Shown: one piece after another, positions 6,097 through 9,608 of the stretch | Position numbering within the stretch: position 1 is the first letter of the stretch | How the letters are laid out: every line of letters begins with the position of its first letter | DNA from: Candidatus Zixiibacteriota bacterium | GTDB lineage: Bacteria > Zixibacteria > MSB-5A5 > UBA10806 | Assembly: GCA_003520965.1 (NCBI GenBank) | Contig: DOTU01000048.1 | Span: 996-10,603, forward strand | Direction of reading: 5' to 3' | DNA length: 9,608 bases | The notes under the pieces: model-generated | Databases searched by the model: none | What the model saw: only the letters and a program-made list of their open reading frames with translations | What the model was told of the DNA's origin: nothing | Program-made: the position numbers and the translations under genes

Positions 6097-7692
6097 TCAG
6101 AATCTATAACCCAATTCGCCGTATATACGATGCCCTTTGATGTCATCGCCGGAGTCGTATTCATAGGTTGTCGATATGTAAACATTAGAAATCAGATTGA
6201 ACTGCCCGCTGGCCTGAATCCATTGATTATTGTGATTGCCGCCGGAATTGAATTGATAGATATAAGCGCCATATCCCAACGACAACATATTACTGCGGAA
6301 ATACCGTCCCAGGCGAAACGAGTAATTATAACCATCGGTGAAGGGCCCGGTAAATCCGGAGAACTGCAGATTGGCATACTGACTTGATGAGATAAAATTC
6401 GATTTATTCATGCTGATGCCATACGAAATCGTCGCTCTTCCATCTCCGGAACGTTTGTTATATCCGAAATTGGGAGAGATAAAATATCCCTTGCCCGGTT
6501 TTATGGAAAGATCAACGCGTAATCCCCGACGGAGGATATCATCGAACAGGCTATCGGCCAGCGATTTTAATTCGTAAGTCCAGTAATTTTTGCGATTATC
6601 AATGCTCAAACCGGCAGATAGATACTTTCCTAATCGTCCGCGCCCGAAAACAAATAAATTTGTGATAGATAGGCTTTTGCCGCTTTTTTCTTTGCGCCAT
6701 CCACGATTGATATCTACTTCAGAACTCTGGAAGAAATTCCAACGGTTTGAGAGATTCAGTGTATTTCTAAGGAAAACAAATTCGCGGCTTACTGTTGAAC
6801 CGTGATACTCGCCTGTCAGGGCGAGAGTAGATTCCAGACGATATTTCTTTAAATCTCCGTTCGCATAGCCGAGATATACGCCGTATTTTTGAATCGATGT
6901 TTGAAAATCGGAGTATTGCCATTCGGGTTGAGTGCCGCCAAACCCGCCGATATTGAATTTCGCGGAAAGGCTTTTCTGCACGAGTATGCCATCGATATAT
7001 CCCACGCCGCTGAGATTATTAAAGATGATCCGTCCCAATTCAAAGTAGAACGGCGCCTTGTCATCGGCGTAAACAACTGCCAGTTGATAAATACGATTAC
7101 GCCAGTCGCTTTTGGGGACATCCCTGTTATAGCTGCGGGTGCGTTGGTTGTGCCGTGATGTTGTCCTTGCAAAGAGCGAGAAGTTGGATCCGTAAATCTG
7201 TCGGGCTTTTAGGTTGAAACGAATACCTGGCTGTGTAAAGTCGAGATTGGAACTTTTCAGGTCATCCCATCTGTATAACTGAAATGATACGCTGCCATCG
7301 AGACGAGTTTTTGATGACTTAGCAGGAGCGGTGGATGCTACCGGGGGAACGATTACTGCCACCGCGCTGGTTTCTGCAGGTGGATTCGCAGTCTCTTGCA
7401 TTTGCCTTGGGGCTGCTGTACTTATGATCGCCTTATCGCCGACTTTTGGCGGAATTGTCTGCGAGAGAATCTTGCACGATGACGAATTATCGGCCACAAA
7501 TACAATTTCGAGCTCCGCAGAAATACTATCTCCGGTCACAATCCTAAGGCGATCCCCGATAACAAGGCTATCGTTAGTACCGGCGTCGAGATAGACACTT
7601 TCGCCGGAGATATATTTTATACTATAGCCCCTATCAGTTGCGCTCGCGGATGAGAAAATAAGAACCGTGAAAAGCAGGCTCCAAATTTTCAT
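6097..7692 (-). CDS. Outer-membrane beta-barrel protein, putative porin partner of the multiheme cytochrome
   Basis: This 531-residue exported protein has a signal peptide (about 1-18, basic start, hydrophobic core, cleavage near ASA/TD). A small domain at about 22-92 follows, with VYLDAGTNDSLVIGDRLRIV and PPKVGDKAII. This resembles the beta-rich FlgT-C-like/SH3-like modules that read 'ldlG..dgl..Gd.l.V'. A Pro/Ala/Ser linker (about 93-129) leads to a roughly 400-residue region of alternating polar and aromatic strands with many Tyr, Phe, Asn, Ser and Gly, ending GELGYRF. The C-terminal Phe is the usual beta-barrel assembly signal. Only one Cys and no CXXCH are present, so it carries no heme. 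Lying between a multiheme cytochrome and a redox enzyme, with stop-start spacings of 0 and 1 base, it is likely the barrel of a porin-cytochrome conduit. No named family (MtrB, OmbB) can be claimed from sequence reading; a plain porin or an adhesin barrel remain possible. Confidence 0.72.
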   Translation of the reverse strand: MKIWSLLFTVLIFSSASATDRGYSIKYISGESVYLDAGTNDSLVIGDRLRIVTGDSISAELEIVFVADNSSSCKILSQTIPPKVGDKAIISTAAPRQMQETANPPAETSAVAVIVPPVASTAPAKSSKTRLDGSVSFQLYRWDDLKSSNLDFTQPGIRFNLKARQIYGSNFSLFARTTSRHNQRTRSYNRDVPKSDWRNRIYQLAVVYADDKAPFYFELGRIIFNNLSGVGYIDGILVQKSLSAKFNIGGFGGTQPEWQYSDFQTSIQKYGVYLGYANGDLKKYRLESTLALTGEYHGSTVSREFVFLRNTLNLSNRWNFFQSSEVDINRGWRKEKSGKSLSITNLFVFGRGRLGKYLSAGLSIDNRKNYWTYELKSLADSLFDDILRRGLRVDLSIKPGKGYFISPNFGYNKRSGDGRATISYGISMNKSNFISSSQYANLQFSGFTGPFTDGYNYSFRLGRYFRSNMLSLGYGAYIYQFNSGGNHNNQWIQASGQFNLISNVYISTTYEYDSGDDIKGHRIYGELGYRF

Positions 7693-7827
7693 TTATTCTC
7701 CTCCTCGCCCTCTGGGGTGACAGGAGTAACAATCGGTCGGTATAATTTGATATCCCGATGAAGGGCATTCAATACATTGAATAGTCTGGTGAGCGCCATC
7801 GAGAGGAAATTGCGCATTGTTATGGTT
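7693..7827 (-). pseudogene. Out-of-frame C-terminal piece of the multiheme cytochrome
   Basis: Removing one T at the UAA that ends the main frame lets the reading continue as Y-NHNNAQFP-LDGAH..., exactly the repeat consensus (VFNHNNTQFPLDGAH in the fourth complete module). It then runs 44 residues to a TAA at 7693-7695 that touches the barrel gene ATG. The piece contains the start of a ninth module with one intact heme motif (CYSCH) and one broken one, CIECP, where the axial His codon CAT has become CCT. The module stops right after its second heme motif in PRGRGGE. Either the cytochrome has lost this end by a one-base insertion, or the insertion is a sequencing error and this is the true C-terminus. 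No independent ribosome binding site or start precedes it, so it is not a separate gene. Confidence 0.75.
7700..7705 (-). promoter_or_regulatory. Strong ribosome binding site for the beta-barrel gene, embedded in the cytochrome's last codons
   Basis: On the - strand AGGAGG lies 7 bases before the ATG at 7690-7692. The same bases encode Gly-Gly near the end of the cytochrome's frame-restored C-terminus (PRGRGGE, then TAA), and the stop abuts the ATG (TAAATG). This is the strongest Shine-Dalgarno sequence in the window. Confidence 0.85.
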
Positions 7828-9607
7828 AATAAACCTCATTATCCCACCTTGATGTATTATGGCACTGTGTGCAATCATGTGGATAATTGTTTTGCCTGTG
7901 TCCTTCGGCGCCATTGTAATCTGATTGGTGGCATGAATAGCAATCAGATGGAGTGTTGTCATACCCGTTGGCGTGGCAGGCGAGACAGGACAGCGATATG
8001 TGCGCTCCGGTCAGCGGGAATTGCGTATTGTTATGATTAAATGTCGCCGGACTCCAGGCGGCAGTTGTGTGACATTGCGTACAGACATGATCGAAATTAT
8101 CATTCACATGGTTGGGATCAGAGACATTCTGGTAGTCAGTAACATGACAGGCGTAGCATTCAATCGGCGTATTCTCATATCCGTTGGCATGGCAAGCTAA
8201 GCATTGCAACGAAACATGCGCTCCGGTCAATGGAAATTGTGTATTGTTATGATTAAATGTCGCCGGACTCCAGGCGGTTGTTGTATGGCACTGGGTACAG
8301 ATATGATCGAAATTATTAGCGACATGGTTGGGATCGGAGACATTCTGATAATCCGAGGTATGGCATGAATAGCAGTCGTTTGGAGTATTATCGAACCCCG
8401 ATGCATGGCAGGAGACGCACGGCTGAGATATATGAGCGCCGGTCAATGGGAACTGCGATTGTGAATGATCGAAATTCGCCGGACTCCAGGCGGCAGTCGT
8501 GTGGCATTGGCCGCAAAGCTGACTGAAATTATCCTGAATATGGTTAGGATCGACAACCCCATTATAATTACTGGAGTGACAGGAGTAACAATCGGTTGGC
8601 AGGCTTTGGTATCCCGATGAATGGCAATCGATACATTGGATAGTCAGGTGAGCGCCATCGAGAGGGAATTGCGTATTGTTATGGTTAAATACCCCGTTAT
8701 CCCATCCCGACGTATTATGGCACTGCGTGCAATCGTGCGGGAAATTATTTTGTCTATGTCCCTCCGCACCATTATAATCTGATTCATGGCAGGAATAGCA
8801 GTCGGTAGGTGTATTCTGATATCCACCGGCATGACAGGCGATACAATTTAAGCTCGTATGGGCTCCGGTTAGCGGAAACTGAGTACTATTGTGGTTGAAT
8901 GTCGATGGCGACCAGCCGCTGGTGCTGTGGCATTGGGTGCAATCATGACTAAAATTGTTTTGGGTGTGATTAGGATCGTTTGCTCCGTTGTAATCGCCGG
9001 CATGACACGAGAAACAATCTGTTGGAGTATTCTGATATCCCGAGCTGTGGCAGGCGATACACTGCACCGTAGTATGAACACCCGTTAATGGGAATTGGGT
9101 ATTGGCGTGATTAAAACTGGCCGGTTGCCAGGCAGTTGTCGTATGACACTGCGTACAGCTATGATCGAAATTATTGGTGACATGATTAGGGTCGGTTACA
9201 TTATTGTAATCATTCTGATGGCATGAATAGCATTCCACAGGCGTATTTTGATATCCCGAGCTGTGACAAGCGATACACTGCACCGTAGTATGCGCCCCGG
9301 TCAACGGGAATTGCGTATTAGCATGGTCAAACGAAGCCGGTTGCCAGGCAGCTGTCGTATGACACTGCGTACAGACATGATCAAAATTGTTGCTGGCGTG
9401 ATTGGGATTGGTAGCGCCGTTGTAATCGCTGGCATGGCACGAAAAACAATCTGTTGGAGTATTTTGGTACCCGGCGCTGTGGCAGGCAATACATTGTATA
9501 GTAGAATGTGCCCCTGTCAATGGGAATTGCGTATTGGCATGATCAAACGTAGCCGGCTGCCATGCGCTTTCATTATGACATTGCAGACAATCTTGCGGGA
9601 AATTCCC
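7826..9607 (-). CDS. Giant multiheme c-type cytochrome of tandem tri-heme modules, 5' end outside the window
   Basis: The - strand frame is open from the window edge to a TAA at 7826-7828: 593 residues with 25 CXXCH heme-attachment motifs. It comprises a partial first module (one heme, CLQCH), then eight modules of 72 residues (70 in the fourth; the eighth cut by the stop). Each has three CXXCH motifs at module positions 10-14, 25-29 and 50-54. Each module begins FPLTGAH and carries DYN or DYQ, PNH, CTQCH, a conserved Trp and F(D/N)H. Three non-CXXCH histidines per module are invariant (GAH, PNH or EGH, FxH), matching three bis-His hemes. Such proteins mature in the periplasm and move electrons in the envelope or outside the cell. 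The signal peptide must lie upstream of the window; a TTG at 9520 is mid-repeat and not a start. A one-base shift breaks the end. It is first in the operon seen here, before a beta-barrel. It belongs loosely with cytochrome c3/c7-like repeats; I know no named protein with this layout. Confidence 0.93.
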   Translation of the reverse strand, partial: GNFPQDCLQCHNESAWQPATFDHANTQFPLTGAHSTIQCIACHSAGYQNTPTDCFSCHASDYNGATNPNHASNNFDHVCTQCHTTAAWQPASFDHANTQFPLTGAHTTVQCIACHSSGYQNTPVECYSCHQNDYNNVTDPNHVTNNFDHSCTQCHTTTAWQPASFNHANTQFPLTGVHTTVQCIACHSSGYQNTPTDCFSCHAGDYNGANDPNHTQNNFSHDCTQCHSTSGWSPSTFNHNSTQFPLTGAHTSLNCIACHAGGYQNTPTDCYSCHESDYNGAEGHRQNNFPHDCTQCHNTSGWDNGVFNHNNTQFPLDGAHLTIQCIDCHSSGYQSLPTDCYSCHSSNYNGVVDPNHIQDNFSQLCGQCHTTAAWSPANFDHSQSQFPLTGAHISQPCVSCHASGFDNTPNDCYSCHTSDYQNVSDPNHVANNFDHICTQCHTTTAWSPATFNHNNTQFPLTGAHVSLQCLACHANGYENTPIECYACHVTDYQNVSDPNHVNDNFDHVCTQCHTTAAWSPATFNHNNTQFPLTGAHISLSCLACHANGYDNTPSDCYSCHQSDYNGAEGHRQNNYPHDCTQCHNTSRWDNEVY

Positions 9608-9608
9608 C

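Larger units (their letters stand above)
7693..9607 (-). repeat. Tandem 216-bp repeats encoding tri-heme modules
   Basis: Module boundaries at the FPL(T/D)GAH junction, on the - strand: partial module above 9520; complete modules 9520-9305, 9304-9089, 9088-8873, 8872-8663 (210 bp), 8662-8447, 8446-8231, 8230-8015; a cut module 8014-7829; and a remnant 7803-7693. Protein identity between modules is high while DNA differs mostly at third positions, so the array is maintained by selection or gene conversion rather than freshly copied throughout. Local stretches are nearly identical, for example around 9240-9300 and 9030-9080. Arrays of this kind are prone to copy-number change and to collapse in short-read assembly. 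Confidence 0.92.

Noticed and set aside
6096..6185. A 30-residue longer N-terminus for the ferredoxin/FAD oxidoreductase (ATG at 6185)
   Set aside because: It would lie wholly inside the barrel gene's end. The ATG at 6095 comes one base after that gene's stop and gives a protein starting with its membrane segment.
5846..6387. Open frames on the + strand over the oxidoreductase and barrel genes
   Set aside because: The opposite strand carries recognisable domains throughout; the + frames are compositional shadows without motifs or ribosome sites.
7777..9088. Open frames on the + strand across the heme array
   Set aside because: They are antisense shadows made by the 216-bp repeat; none has a plausible product, while the - strand frame encodes regular CXXCH motifs.
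9518..9520. TTG as start of the cytochrome
   Set aside because: The frame stays open to the window edge and the upstream residues (CLQCH ... FDHANTQFP) match the repeat, so the TTG codes for the Leu of FPLTGAH inside the array.
7693..9607. Repeat array as CRISPR or other non-coding repeat
   Set aside because: The period of about 216 bp, in-frame module structure and heme motifs show a coding tandem repeat; there are no short direct repeats with unique spacers.

Overview
The window looks like a diderm (Gram-negative) bacterium with a type IV pilus-type machine and a porin/multiheme-cytochrome electron-transfer locus. Outer-membrane features are plain: a secretin C-terminus and a beta-barrel protein ending in Phe. 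The mixture would fit an environmental sediment or groundwater lineage, for example in the FCB/Zixibacteria-like or Nitrospirota-like diversity. That placement is impression only; no marker gene is present. No tRNA, rRNA, CRISPR array or transposase was seen.

Left half (1-4438, + strand): the end of a secretin (MshL/PilQ/GspD type) is followed by a membrane-anchored TPR protein (MshN-like), a GspE/PilB/MshE assembly ATPase and a GspF/PilC/MshG inner-membrane platform protein. The last three are packed with ATGA and TAATG overlaps, so they form one translationally coupled operon. The order secretin-TPR-ATPase-platform matches mshL-(mshM)-mshN-mshE-mshG. The mshM ATPase, usual between secretin and TPR gene, is missing there; a 111-base gap takes its place.

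Middle (4439-4769): a 331-base non-coding spacer between two convergent operons. It holds two clear inverted repeats, one followed by a T5 run, and nothing else I can support.

Right half (9608 down to 4770, - strand): an operon read leftwards. First is a very large secreted-type multiheme c-type cytochrome, cut by the window edge. It is built of about 72-residue tri-heme modules, with 25 CXXCH motifs in the open frame and one more beyond a frameshift. Next is an outer-membrane beta-barrel with a signal peptide and a small periplasmic domain, starting immediately after the cytochrome's frame-restored stop (TAAATG). Last is a membrane-anchored ferredoxin/FAD/NAD(P) oxidoreductase starting one base after the barrel's stop. 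Together they suggest a route from NAD(P)H or a low-potential donor at the inner membrane, through hemes, to or across the outer membrane: a porin-cytochrome extracellular electron-transfer system of unfamiliar architecture. This functional link is inferred from gene order and domains.

The most notable details are in the cytochrome. It has a four-module super-period, exactly three invariant non-CXXCH histidines per three hemes, a one-base frameshift in the last full module, and a heme motif with Pro in place of His in the terminal module.
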